A program made the translations under genes and the position numbers. This document shows positions 17,115-25,765 of a stretch of 64,000 nt of DNA, piece by piece. Below the pieces are notes generated by a model. The model did not search any database. It saw nothing but the letters and a program-made list of their open reading frames with translations, and was not told the DNA's origin. Position 1 is the stretch's first letter, and each line of letters opens with the position of its first letter. This stretch comes from Acidobacteriota bacterium. GTDB lineage: Bacteria; Acidobacteriota; Terriglobia; Terriglobales; Acidobacteriaceae. The stretch lies in the NCBI GenBank assembly GCA_031296105.1, contig JARLGJ010000020.1, positions 1-64,000 on the forward strand. The letters are read 5' to 3'.

Positions 17115-18791
17115 ATGAAATCCATCTTCCGCCAAGCCATTGCAGTCATGGCCCTTGGGGCCATCTGCGCGGCTCAGCCGCTTCCCCCGTCCGGCGACGA
17201 CGTCAAGTCCGCCAAGAGCACAAAGAAGACGGCGGCCGCTTCTGTCACCGGGCAGGAACTCAAGGAACTGAAAGAAGCACTCGCCAAGCAGCAGGCCCAG
17301 ATCGATGCTCTTGAGCGCCAGAACCAGAAGCTCGAACAGCAGTTGCAGCAGAACTCCATGCAGTTGCAGGACACGCAGGGCAAGCTGGCCACCACCGAAA
17401 AGACGGCCGCCGACGCCCAGGCCAAGGCTGCCGTGGCCGAAGAGCAGGACGTGAAGGTCAAGAAGGTGGAAGCCGACCTGGCCGACGTCAGGACCACCCT
17501 CACCAGCTCCGCCCTGCAAACGCAGGACGAACAGAAGCGCACCGCCGCCGTGGAAGGCCTCCTCAGCCGCTTCCGCATGTCGGGCGACATCCGCCTGCGC
17601 TATGAAAACTTCACTCAGGCGAAGAACGACTCCGCCAACGCCGCCAAAACGGACTTCGAGCGCAATCGCCCGCGCGTTCGCGTTCGCTTTGCCATTGATG
17701 GCAAACTGAACCAGAATTTTGTGGGTGGCTTTGCCCTGGCTACCGGAGCCATCAACGACCCGACGTCGCCCAACCAGACGCTGGGCGATTCCATGACCCG
17801 CAAGGCAATCAACATTGACCGCGGCTACATCACCTACCACTCCTCCGCCCTCAAGGGCCTGTCCATCACCGGCGGCAAATGGGCCTTCAACTGGCAGAAA
17901 ACCAACCAGACCTTCGACCCGGATATCAACCCCGACGGCTTCAACGAACGTTACAGCCGAGACCTGAATAGCCCGGTCTTCAAGAACATCACCCTCCACG
18001 CCTCGCAGCTCTTCCTGAATGAAAAGAACTCCACCACTACCGGCGGCAACAGGGATGAAAGCTGGGCTCTAGTGGGCGGTGTGCAGGCCAAACTACAGCT
18101 CGGTAAGTACTGGGCGATGACTCCGTCCTGGGATATGGTCGGCTTCCTGAACCCGAACTACGTGGTCAATGGCGCGTCCACCACGGCGAACGCCGGAACC
18201 ACTCCGAACTGGGGCGGCAATCTGGCTCCTACCAACGCCAGCGGCTTTGCTCCCAACGGCATGACCAACTGCGTCACCACCAAGGTGCAGTACGGTTCTT
18301 CCGCTCCGGCGCTCTGCTCGGACTTCCTGTACAACGACATCATCGTCAACAACACCATCAAGACGGCCAAGGCCAACCTGCCGGTCAACGTTATGTTTGA
18401 GTTTGAACAGAACCTTGGCGCCAACGCCAGCACCGGCGGCCTGAGCGGCACCACCGCCAAGACCGCTGCGGAAAACAAGAAGCGCAACACGCTGATCGTC
18501 CTCGACGCCAGCGTGGGCCAGCAGAAGGCCAAGGGCGACTTCCAGGTCGGTTACTCGTTCATCCGCAGCGAACAGGATGCCGTGCTCGCCTCCTTCGCCG
18601 AGAGCGATCAGTTCCAGCCGACCAACGCCCTGAACCACAAGCTGTACTTCAACTACCGCATTGCCAACAACACCACCCTGGCCTACACCCAGTGGATCGG
18701 ACACTACCTCGACTTCAACCTCACGCCGTCGAACTTCACCAAGAACACCTGGTTGTATCGCGGCCAGCTTGACGCCATTTACTCCTTCTAA
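17115..18791 (+). CDS. Coiled-coil outer-membrane porin (putative porin family), next to pstS
   Basis: Predicted outer-membrane beta-barrel channel. The 558-residue product has a signal peptide (about 1-22), a long heptad-rich coiled coil (about 50-145, rich in Gln, Lys, Ala and Leu), a linker ending SRFRMSGDIRLRYENF, and a barrel domain of alternating amphipathic strands ending in the C-terminal aromatic YSF typical of outer-membrane proteins. Start at ATG 17115 with GGAGAG eight bases ahead; an in-frame TTG at 17100 lies before the Shine-Dalgarno and is unlikely. It follows pstS, so a phosphate-uptake role is a fair inference. A related porin lies next to modA near 62 kb. Confidence 0.85.
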   Translation: MKSIFRQAIAVMALGAICAAQPLPPSGDDVKSAKSTKKTAAASVTGQELKELKEALAKQQAQIDALERQNQKLEQQLQQNSMQLQDTQGKLATTEKTAADAQAKAAVAEEQDVKVKKVEADLADVRTTLTSSALQTQDEQKRTAAVEGLLSRFRMSGDIRLRYENFTQAKNDSANAAKTDFERNRPRVRVRFAIDGKLNQNFVGGFALATGAINDPTSPNQTLGDSMTRKAINIDRGYITYHSSALKGLSITGGKWAFNWQKTNQTFDPDINPDGFNERYSRDLNSPVFKNITLHASQLFLNEKNSTTTGGNRDESWALVGGVQAKLQLGKYWAMTPSWDMVGFLNPNYVVNGASTTANAGTTPNWGGNLAPTNASGFAPNGMTNCVTTKVQYGSSAPALCSDFLYNDIIVNNTIKTAKANLPVNVMFEFEQNLGANASTGGLSGTTAKTAAENKKRNTLIVLDASVGQQKAKGDFQVGYSFIRSEQDAVLASFAESDQFQPTNALNHKLYFNYRIANNTTLAYTQWIGHYLDFNLTPSNFTKNTWLYRGQLDAIYSF

Positions 18792-18828
18792 CCGGAAGGA
18801 CAGCGGGCGAACCTGCCCACGCAACACC

Positions 18829-18858
18829 ACCGGCACGGCCTCAGGCTGTGCCGGTTTT
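18829..18858 (+). terminator. Rho-independent terminator after porin gene
   Basis: ACCGGCACGGCC pairs with GGCTGTGCCGGT (one mismatch) over a three-base loop, followed by TTTTCTTT. Confidence 0.85.
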
Positions 18859-18884
18859 CTTTGCACCCTATTTGCGCCAGCGGT

Positions 18885-19022
18885 GCCCCATCCAAGCCCC
18901 GTCGTTGGGTTTGAGTGGGAAGCAACTACCGTCCCCCAGGGTGTGCCCTTGTGTGGGTACGTTGCCCTTGCGCTAGCGTGTGCCCCAGGTTCGGCGCGCC
19001 AAAGGCGCGGCTAACCTGGGAC
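18885..19022. repeat. Intergenic repeats of both dispersed families
   Basis: A diverged second-family unit lies at about 18890-18922 (GTGCCCCATCCAAGCCCC ... GGGTTTGAGTGGGAAG), and a CCCCAGGTT-family unit at about 18978-19022 with inner arms GGCGCG/CGCGGC. Confidence 0.8.
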
Positions 19023-19027
19023 GGGGG

Positions 19028-19099
19028 CTTTTGCTTTTGCCTTTGCCTTCGCTCTTGCCTTTGCACTTGCCTTTGCTTTTGCACTTGCCTTTGTTCTTA
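19028..19099. repeat. Degenerate hexanucleotide tandem array
   Basis: Twelve consecutive 6-base units with consensus CCTTTG (variants CTTTTG, CCTTCG, CTCTTG, CACTTG, TTCTTA). Not coding: no supported start or conserved frame. Confidence 0.85.
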
Positions 19100-19240
19100 A
19101 AGTGTCATCCTGAACCCCCGAAGTGCCCAGGCCTCTTTTGGCCCGGGCGCAAAGGGGTGAAGGCCCCCTGCTCCAGCACAAATAGTCTCGACACCCCCCA
19201 AGGTCACCTCAGGCACCAATCCCAGACGCCTTTGCTTTTA

Positions 19241-19278
19241 CCTTTGAAACCTTGAAACCTTTGAAACTTTGAAACCTT
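19241..19278. repeat. Short tandem repeat CCTTTGAAA
   Basis: Four to five units of CCTTTGAAA or CCTTGAAA in tandem; related words (CCTCCGAAACC) recur near 19420. The rest of the 841-base gap 18792-19632 holds a GTCATCCTGAAC-type repeat remnant near 19105 and an AT-richer stretch (19310-19560) in which I see no gene. Confidence 0.75.
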
Positions 19279-19583
19279 GTCAACCCCTCAAAACCCGAAC
19301 TTTCGCCGCATCTCCATCAATCAAAAGGAAAAATAAACTCGCTTCGGACTGAGGGAATGCCCCCCTCCAATTTGCTATTCTGGATATAGGGGAGAAGGTT
19401 CAGGCTAGGGATTGTTCCTCCGAAACCTCCGAAACCTTTATGTTTTCAACATTTTTCCTCTAACCCACGCAGAATCAAGATTTTGCCCGATCTAATTTGC
19501 CTAACCCATTGATTCCAGAAATTTTGTCGAAAAACACCGGGGAGAGGGGGTATCCCTATAGGTACAAGCCATTTGCGCCCAAT

Positions 19584-19610
19584 GAAAAAGGCCGCGATCC
19601 CTCGCGGCCC
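19584..19610 (-). terminator. Rho-independent terminator after permease gene
   Basis: On the minus strand GGGCCGCGA and TCGCGGCC form a stem followed by TTTTTC, just past the permease stop codon. Confidence 0.85.
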
Positions 19611-19632
19611 TTGCCGTACGTTATGGCTGAAT

Positions 19633-21159
19633 TTATTTCGCGGCAAACTCGCTGTGCCGCCGGCTGAAGCCGAAGTAGATCACCAATCCCAGCGCCAGCC
19701 ACACAAAGAAGCGTATCCAGGTGATGACCGTCAGTCCGGTCATCAATCCGCCGCACAGCACCACGCTGATCAAGGGAAACACCGGCACCCAGGGAACCTT
19801 GAAGCCCCTCGGACGCTCGGCATCGCGGCGGCGCAGAAAGATCACTCCCAGCGACACCAGCACAAAGGCAAACAGCGTGCCGATGTTCGAAAGGTCGGCC
19901 GCGTCGCCGATATCGACCAGTCCCGACGGCAGGCCCACCGCCAGCCCGGCCACCCAGGTGGACCAGTGCGGCGTCTTATAGCGCTTGTGGATGCGCGAGA
20001 AAAATGCCGGCAGCAGGCGGTCGCGCGACATGGCAAACCAGATGCGCGTTTGTCCGTACTGGAACACCAGCAGCGAACTCAACATGCCCATCATCGCGCC
20101 AATCACGATGACCGCGCGCCAGACGGGCCGCGCACCAAGCTGTTGCAGAGCGTAGGCCACCGGCGCCTCGGCCGCCGCGCCCGTGCCGAACACCGAGTAC
20201 TTCATCATGCCCAGCAGCACCAGCGCCACGCCCACGTACAGCACGGTGCAGATGATCAGCGAGGCGATGATGCCGAACGGAATGTCGTGCTGCGGATCGC
20301 GCGCCTCTTCGGCCGCCGTGGAGACCGAATCAAATCCGATATAGGTGAAGAAGACGATGGCCCCGCCCGTAAGCACGCCGCTGAAGCCCGAGGGCGCGAA
20401 CGGCACCCAGTTGGTCTTGTGCACCAGCATGCCGCCCACGCCCAGAAAGAGCGCGATGGCCGCAATCTTGATGACCACCATGGCGTTGTTGACCTCGGCG
20501 GATTCGCGCACGCCGCGCACCAGCAGCCAGCTCAGGATCATGACGACGACGAATGCCGGAACGTTGAAGTAGGCTCCGGTCCACTTGCCGTCCGCCCACA
20601 CGGGAGACGACCATTGCGGTGGCAAGACCAGCCCGAATTGTGCCAGTTGCGCCTTCAGGTATCCGGCAAAGCCTACGCAGACGGCCACGTTGCTGACGGC
20701 GTATTCCAGGATCAAATCCCAGCCGATAACCCAGGCGAAGATCTCGCCCAGCGTGGCGTAGCTGTAGGTGTAGGCCGACCCGGCGATGGGAATCATCGAG
20801 GCCAGTTCGGCGTAACAAAGGCCGGCGAAGGAACAGGCGACGGCCACCAGGATGAAGCTGACGGCAATGGCCGGTCCGGCCGGAGGGCGGCCGTGCATCA
20901 GCGCCCCGTGCAGGTTTCCCTTCGACATCAGGTTCCACAGAATGTCCATCACTTGCGCGTGCAGAATGGAGGGCGCCTCGAAGTGCTCTCCGGCGGCGGC
21001 CGTGCCTGTCAGAACGAAGATGCCGGAGCCAATGATGGCGCCGATTCCAAGGGCGGTCAGCGACCAGGGACCAAGGGTCTTTTGCAGCCGGTGGCCAGGT
21101 TCATCGGCATCCGCGATGAGCCGGTCAATGGACTTACGGGCCAATAGTTGATTTGCCAG
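19633..21159 (-). CDS. APC superfamily amino acid permease
   Basis: Inner-membrane amino acid transporter, closest in layout to the cationic amino acid transporter type. About 508 residues with roughly 12-14 hydrophobic helices; helix 1 has the diagnostic ALGIGAIIGSGIFVLTGTAA, and helix 6-7 has GGAIVFFTYIGFDSVSTAAEEARDPQ. The start is uncertain: AGGAG (21167-21171) lies seven bases before a CTG at 21159 that begins LANQLLARKSI, the natural family N-terminus, whereas longer frames starting up to 21249 would run through a terminator hairpin. Substrate cannot be read from sequence. It has its own terminator downstream. Confidence 0.9.
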   Translation of the reverse strand: MANQLLARKSIDRLIADADEPGHRLQKTLGPWSLTALGIGAIIGSGIFVLTGTAAAGEHFEAPSILHAQVMDILWNLMSKGNLHGALMHGRPPAGPAIAVSFILVAVACSFAGLCYAELASMIPIAGSAYTYSYATLGEIFAWVIGWDLILEYAVSNVAVCVGFAGYLKAQLAQFGLVLPPQWSSPVWADGKWTGAYFNVPAFVVVMILSWLLVRGVRESAEVNNAMVVIKIAAIALFLGVGGMLVHKTNWVPFAPSGFSGVLTGGAIVFFTYIGFDSVSTAAEEARDPQHDIPFGIIASLIICTVLYVGVALVLLGMMKYSVFGTGAAAEAPVAYALQQLGARPVWRAVIVIGAMMGMLSSLLVFQYGQTRIWFAMSRDRLLPAFFSRIHKRYKTPHWSTWVAGLAVGLPSGLVDIGDAADLSNIGTLFAFVLVSLGVIFLRRRDAERPRGFKVPWVPVFPLISVVLCGGLMTGLTVITWIRFFVWLALGLVIYFGFSRRHSEFAAK

Positions 21160-21235
21160 CGGAGTGCTCCTGCTTCCCGGCCTGCCTGTCAAACCGTGGA
21201 GATGTAGTGGAAAAGTCCAGCGTTCATGATAACAA

Positions 21236-21286
21236 GCAAAAAGGGCCACGCTCGCGTCAAATGACGCCTGAGGCAGCGTGGCCCTT
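21236..21286 (-). terminator. Rho-independent terminator after small basic protein gene
   Basis: A perfect 12-bp stem (21241-21252 with 21275-21286) enclosing a second small hairpin is followed on the minus strand by TTTTTGCTT. It separates the small gene from the permease. Bases 21287-21459 hold nothing I recognise. Confidence 0.85.
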
Positions 21287-21459
21287 GGATTTTACGGCAC
21301 CGGAGCAACGGGGGTCCGGCGCACAGTGTGAGATGCGTGAGGAACTAGAGCGATTCCCGAGTAACCATATCCGGCGTAAATAGTGCTCTGCCATTGCTCC
21401 CTGATGGTCGCAACGGCCAATGGCCGGTGGCTTCGGGACACAGCAACTCTGGAACCGCT

Positions 21460-21612
21460 TTAGCGCTTCGACTGGCCGCGCGAGGCCTTCTTCACCTTCG
21501 GCTTCTTGCTGCCGCGTTCATACGTGCGTTCAGCCTTCGGTGCGGCCTTCTTGCGCGCCGTGCGCTTGGCGGCCTTGCGTTCTTCCTTCGGGAGTACTTT
21601 GGTATCGGGCAT
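21460..21612 (-). CDS. Small, highly basic hypothetical protein (50 residues)
   Basis: A 50-residue product starting MPDTKVLPKEERKAAKRTAR and ending SRGQSKR, with about 40 percent Lys plus Arg and almost no hydrophobic residues. The ATG at 21612 has AAAGGA six bases ahead, and a strong terminator lies downstream, so this is a complete small transcription unit in spite of its size. The composition suggests a nucleic-acid- or ribosome-associated protein, but that is inference; I cannot assign a family. It lies between the UvrD helicase gene and the permease, on the same strand. Confidence 0.72.
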   Translation of the reverse strand: MPDTKVLPKEERKAAKRTARKKAAPKAERTYERGSKKPKVKKASRGQSKR

Positions 21613-21672
21613 TGAGTGTCCTTTGCAATGAATTCTGCGCGTGTGGCGCGGGCATTGGTCTGAGAAGATTCG

Positions 21673-24276
21673 CTAGGCTTTCACCAGTTGGGCGTACTTC
21701 TCCACAAGCTTCTTCAGACCGTAACTCTGAAATTGTACCGTAACCTTGGCATTCTCCCCATCGCCTTCGCGCTGAAAGACCACACCAACGCCATACTTCG
21801 GGTGCCGGACGCGGTCTCCCTTGCGCAGTCCCGAGCCTCCCCGGGGCCCATCCAGCTTCATTTCGGGGCGCGAAAACTTTTTGCCGCGCGAGGCAAAAAA
21901 CTCGGCGATGTTGTCAATGGAGTTGTACGTCGGCCCGTTGTAAGCGGTCTTGGGCGCCGCGCGATGCGCCCGCGAACGGCTGCCCCAACCGGCCGACTGG
22001 TCCTCGTTCTCGTAATCGTAGTGTTCGGATGCGCCGTAGTCTTCAAAGCGCGGCGTGGAGCCCTTCACCTTGCCCGGTGACCCGGCGTCCTCCAGCAGTT
22101 CGATGGGGACTTCCTGCAAAAAGCGCGAGGGCGTGGAGGCCTCCGGCGAATCCGTGCCGTAGCGGCGGCGGTAGTGGGCCCGGCTCAGGATCAGCGTATC
22201 CATGGCGCGCGTCATGCCCACGTAGCACAGGCGGCGCTCTTCTTCGATCTCGTCCGGCGCCAGCAAGGTGCGCGAGTGCGGGAACAGGCCTTCTTCCATG
22301 CCGACCAGGAAGACCAGCGGAAATTCCAGGCCTTTGGCGGCGTGCAAGGTCATCAGGGTGATCTGCTGCGAGCCGTCGAACTGGTCCACGTCGCTGACCA
22401 GCGCGGCGTGGTCGAGGAAGTCGCTGATGGATTCGCCGCGGTCGCGCGAATCCATGGCGGCGTTCACCAGCTCGCGCAGGTTCTCGATGCGCACCTGCGC
22501 CTCGGGCGAATCCTCGGCCTCCAGCAACTGCATGTAGCGCGTCTTGTCGATGAGGAACTTGAGCAGTTCGGCGGTGGAAACCTTTTCCGCGACCTGGCTG
22601 ACCTGCACATCCTCGGCGGGCTCTTCGCTAAAGGCCTCGGGATCGAAGTCCGGCGCGGCGTCCGCGGCGGTACCCAGCGTGAAGTCGGCTACATCGAAGC
22701 TCGAGTCGCCGAAATCGAAGCCGTGCTGCATGTCCACGGCGGAATCGTCGGCGTCGCTCGCAACGGGCGGCACGCCGGCAATGGCCGCCGGAGCGGTGTT
22801 CTCCGGCTGCGCGGCGGCTTCTTCCTCCGTCTGGCCGTTCACCAAATTGCGGGCCTGGGTGATCAGCTCGCGGAAGACGGCCAGCGCCGAGCAGGCGCGC
22901 GCCGGCAGCAGGCGGCGTTCGATGACTTGTCCGACGGCCTCCCACAGGGAGACGTTGGTCTCCAGCGCCACCTGCTCCACGGTCTCAATGGTGGTTTTGC
23001 CAATGCCGCGCACCGGCGTGTTGATCACCCTTAGCAGGGCCACCGAATCCGAAGGGTTCAGGACCAGCTTCAGGTAGCCGATCATGTCCTTGATCTCGGC
23101 GCGCTCGTAGAAGCTGAAGCCGCCCACCACGTTGTAGTTCAGGTTGTAGCGGCGCAGGGCCTCTTCCATCAGGCGCGACTGCGAGTTGGTGCGATACAGG
23201 ACGGCGGCCCGGTTCTCCTGGCCGTCGCGGGCGCGCTCGCGCTGCCAGCGGGAGATGAAGTCGGCGGCAAACAGCGCCTCGTTTTCGCCGTCGGGCGCGT
23301 CGTAATAGCCGATCTTGGTGCCGCCCTCGCGCGCCGTCCAAAGATTCTTGCCCTTGCGCTGCGTGTTGTTGGCCACCACAGCCGAGGCGGCCTGCAAAAT
23401 CGGCTGCGTGGAGCGGTAGTTTTGCTCCAGGCGGATGGTGCGCGCCTCGGGAAAATTTTTCTCGAAGTCGAGAATGTTTTTGATGTCGGCGCCGCGCCAG
23501 GAATAGATCGACTGGTCCTCGTCGCCAACGGCGCAGATGTTGTGATGCTCACCGGCCAGGGCGCACATGATCTCGTACTGCGGACGGTTCGTGTCCTGGT
23601 ACTCATCCACCATGACGTACTGGAAACGGCGCTGATATTTTTCGCGCGTCGCGGCGTCGGCCTTGAGCAGGCGCACGCTCTCCAGCAGCAGGTCGTCGAA
23701 GTCCAGCGCGTTGGCCTTGGCCAGCTCGTCTTTGTAGATCTTGTAGATGTGCGCCACGCGCTCCATCTTGGGATCGGCCGCGTTGAGATAAATCTCCTGC
23801 GGGTCTTGCATGTGGTTTTTGGCGTGCGAAATCAAACCCAGCACGGAGCGCGGCGTGAGCTTCTTGTCGTCAATGCCCAGGCGCTTGATGGCCGACTTCA
23901 CCAACTGCTGCTGATCGCTCTCGTCGTAGATGACAAAGTCGCGCGTGTAACCCTTGCCATTGATTTGCAGCGCCTCAATGTCACGGCGCAACATGCGCAC
24001 GCAAAACGAGTGGAAGGTGCTGATGAGCGGCTTAACGAGCGTAGCGCCGCCGATGAGCTGCTCCACGCGCGAGGCCATCTCCGTGGCCGCTTTGTTGGTG
24101 AAGGTGACGGCTAGAATGCGGTCGGCCGCAATGTTTTCGTGCTCCACCATGTAGGCAATGCGATAGGTGATGACGCGCGTTTTGCCCGAACCGGCGCCGG
24201 CCAGAATGAGCACGGGGCCGCGCACGGTTTCCACCGCTTCACGCTGCTGCGGATTGAGCTTGGAGAGAAAATCCAT
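21673..24276 (-). CDS. pcrA: ATP-dependent DNA helicase UvrD/PcrA
   Basis: Superfamily 1A 3'-5' helicase for nucleotide excision and mismatch repair and for clearing proteins from DNA. The 867-residue product starts at LNPQQREAVETVRG (Q motif), has Walker A AGAGSGKT (26-33), YRSTQPIL, VVGGFSFYERAEIKD, QITLMTLHAAKGLEFPLVFLVGMEEGLFPH (split across lines in the family as motif V) and the C-terminal Tudor-like tail GDRVRHPKYGVGVV. It is about 100 residues longer than typical PcrA because of an acidic insertion at roughly 475-560, rich in Ala, Asp, Glu and Phe (for example MQHGFDFGDSSFDVADF), within the 2B region. Confidence 0.95.
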   Translation of the reverse strand: MDFLSKLNPQQREAVETVRGPVLILAGAGSGKTRVITYRIAYMVEHENIAADRILAVTFTNKAATEMASRVEQLIGGATLVKPLISTFHSFCVRMLRRDIEALQINGKGYTRDFVIYDESDQQQLVKSAIKRLGIDDKKLTPRSVLGLISHAKNHMQDPQEIYLNAADPKMERVAHIYKIYKDELAKANALDFDDLLLESVRLLKADAATREKYQRRFQYVMVDEYQDTNRPQYEIMCALAGEHHNICAVGDEDQSIYSWRGADIKNILDFEKNFPEARTIRLEQNYRSTQPILQAASAVVANNTQRKGKNLWTAREGGTKIGYYDAPDGENEALFAADFISRWQRERARDGQENRAAVLYRTNSQSRLMEEALRRYNLNYNVVGGFSFYERAEIKDMIGYLKLVLNPSDSVALLRVINTPVRGIGKTTIETVEQVALETNVSLWEAVGQVIERRLLPARACSALAVFRELITQARNLVNGQTEEEAAAQPENTAPAAIAGVPPVASDADDSAVDMQHGFDFGDSSFDVADFTLGTAADAAPDFDPEAFSEEPAEDVQVSQVAEKVSTAELLKFLIDKTRYMQLLEAEDSPEAQVRIENLRELVNAAMDSRDRGESISDFLDHAALVSDVDQFDGSQQITLMTLHAAKGLEFPLVFLVGMEEGLFPHSRTLLAPDEIEEERRLCYVGMTRAMDTLILSRAHYRRRYGTDSPEASTPSRFLQEVPIELLEDAGSPGKVKGSTPRFEDYGASEHYDYENEDQSAGWGSRSRAHRAAPKTAYNGPTYNSIDNIAEFFASRGKKFSRPEMKLDGPRGGSGLRKGDRVRHPKYGVGVVFQREGDGENAKVTVQFQSYGLKKLVEKYAQLVKA

Positions 24277-24342
24277 TGAGGTAATGCGACCGCGGGGTCT
24301 AGGAAAAGAGTAACAGGTTTACCACGGAGTTGGGGTCGTGCA

Positions 24343-24372
24343 GGGCCTGGCAGTTTTGCACCGCCAGGCCCG
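24343..24372 (-). terminator. Hairpin after secreted carboxypeptidase-regulatory-like gene
   Basis: GGGCCTGGC and GCCAGGCCC form a 9-bp stem just past the stop codon. No U-run follows, so it may be a factor-dependent or weak terminator. Confidence 0.45.
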
Positions 24373-24378
24373 CTTGCG

Positions 24379-25704
24379 TTACTCCGAGAGCGGAGTGTTG
24401 AGAGAATCCGGGATGGGCTGGGCCTTCGGCTTGGGAGTGCTCTGCGGCTCTGCCGCGTCCTTCTGATCGGGAACCGCAACCGCGATGCCCGACATTTCGC
24501 CATGCACGCTCAGCGGCAGTTCCACCATGCCATATTCATGGAGATGCTTGCGCAGAGCGTCTCCGGCGCCGGGCACGGCGGCCAGCAGTTCGCCAAATCC
24601 ACCCAGCTTGTCGGGCTTGGAGTTCATGTCGATATCCGCGGCCCCGCTAACCCGCAACAGGTATTCCCCAGCAGGCACATATTCGAATTGGAAGGTGCCG
24701 TCGGTGGTGAGGGTGCCCGCGCGTAGCGATGATTTGTCCGCCGGGTCCAGCAGTTGCACATGCGCCGAGTTCACCAGATGGTGATCGAGTTTGCTGGCAA
24801 CCGTGCCGTTCACGCTGTACAGGCCGTTCACCGGGAAGACCAACTCCACGCCCGTAGAGTCTTCCGCCGCCGTGACGGAGAAACCTTTGGCTTCGCTCTG
24901 GCGATACACATTGCCGGAATAAACCTGCAAGGCATCGCCCGGATGGATCTGCATGTTGAACGAACCCAGCCCGGCGCCGGTGGAGATCTGTGTCACAGGC
25001 AGTTCGGCCATGACGGCGTACTCCCCGGCGGGCAGCCCGGCAAAATGAAATGCGCCGCGATCGTCAGTCGTGTATTTTCCCTGGCCCGGCGCCGTAGCGG
25101 CGGTGAGCTTGAGCCACTTGCCGTCTTTCGCCTTCAACAGCAGATGCGCCTGCACGTTGGGCGCGGGAGAACCGTCATCGTAGGAGATGCGCCCGGTAAT
25201 CGAGGCACCGCGCTCCAGGCGCAGATCCACGTTGGCGCCGCCGCCGGTAACGGTGATCTTCTGCGCGCTTTGGTGGATCTTCGCGCGCGTCTCCTCGTCC
25301 TGGGTCAGCAACTCCTCCTGCGGAATGCCGCTGAGCGGAGACAGGTAACCGTCGAGTTGCGGAATCACGTAGTACACGCCGGGTGGCACGTTTTCCAGGC
25401 GGAAGCTGCCATCGATCTTCGTCAGAGTGGAAAGCCCACCGCCCTGCATCAGTTTGCCCAGGACGGCAGTGAAATCCATTTTGTCGGCGTTGTGCAAGAG
25501 ATCCTGCGGCGGGGTGTCTTTCTCGGGCTTGAGCTGCACGCTGGCAAAACGCGCGGGCATCTCCGTGTCGGCGCAGTACACATGCCCCGTAACGACGCCC
25601 TTGACTACCGGTTGACTGGCGCCGCTTTGGGCGCAGAGAGGAAGGCCACCGCAGAACAACAGAACAGACGCGGCCAGCGAGCAGGTCCCGATACGATTCC
25701 GCAT
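24379..25704 (-). CDS. Secreted protein with carboxypeptidase-regulatory-like (beta-sandwich) domains
   Basis: Function unknown. The 441-residue product has a signal peptide (MRNRIGTCSLAASVLLFCGG, cleavage near AQS), then at least three beta-sandwich modules of the carboxypeptidase-regulatory/SpaA type, each with a phrase such as GSFRLENVPPGVYYVIPQLDGY, GAFHFAGLPAGEYAVMAELP or GTFQFEYVPAGEYLLRVSG. The C-terminus is proline- and lysine-rich. Such proteins are abundant in acidobacteria and probably act at the cell surface or in the periplasm. I use the ATG at 25704; an in-frame TTG three codons earlier is equally weak in ribosome-binding signal. Confidence 0.82.
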   Translation of the reverse strand: MRNRIGTCSLAASVLLFCGGLPLCAQSGASQPVVKGVVTGHVYCADTEMPARFASVQLKPEKDTPPQDLLHNADKMDFTAVLGKLMQGGGLSTLTKIDGSFRLENVPPGVYYVIPQLDGYLSPLSGIPQEELLTQDEETRAKIHQSAQKITVTGGGANVDLRLERGASITGRISYDDGSPAPNVQAHLLLKAKDGKWLKLTAATAPGQGKYTTDDRGAFHFAGLPAGEYAVMAELPVTQISTGAGLGSFNMQIHPGDALQVYSGNVYRQSEAKGFSVTAAEDSTGVELVFPVNGLYSVNGTVASKLDHHLVNSAHVQLLDPADKSSLRAGTLTTDGTFQFEYVPAGEYLLRVSGAADIDMNSKPDKLGGFGELLAAVPGAGDALRKHLHEYGMVELPLSVHGEMSGIAVAVPDQKDAAEPQSTPKPKAQPIPDSLNTPLSE

Positions 25705-25765
25705 GATGGCCAATTATCCCGGCAAGAGCCGCGGGTGTCGAGTAAATTTCCCGTGATCGTCGCGC

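Noticed and set aside
18792..19632. A protein gene in the long spacer after the porin
   Set aside because: Open frames there run through tandem repeats and have no start signals or recognisable sequence.
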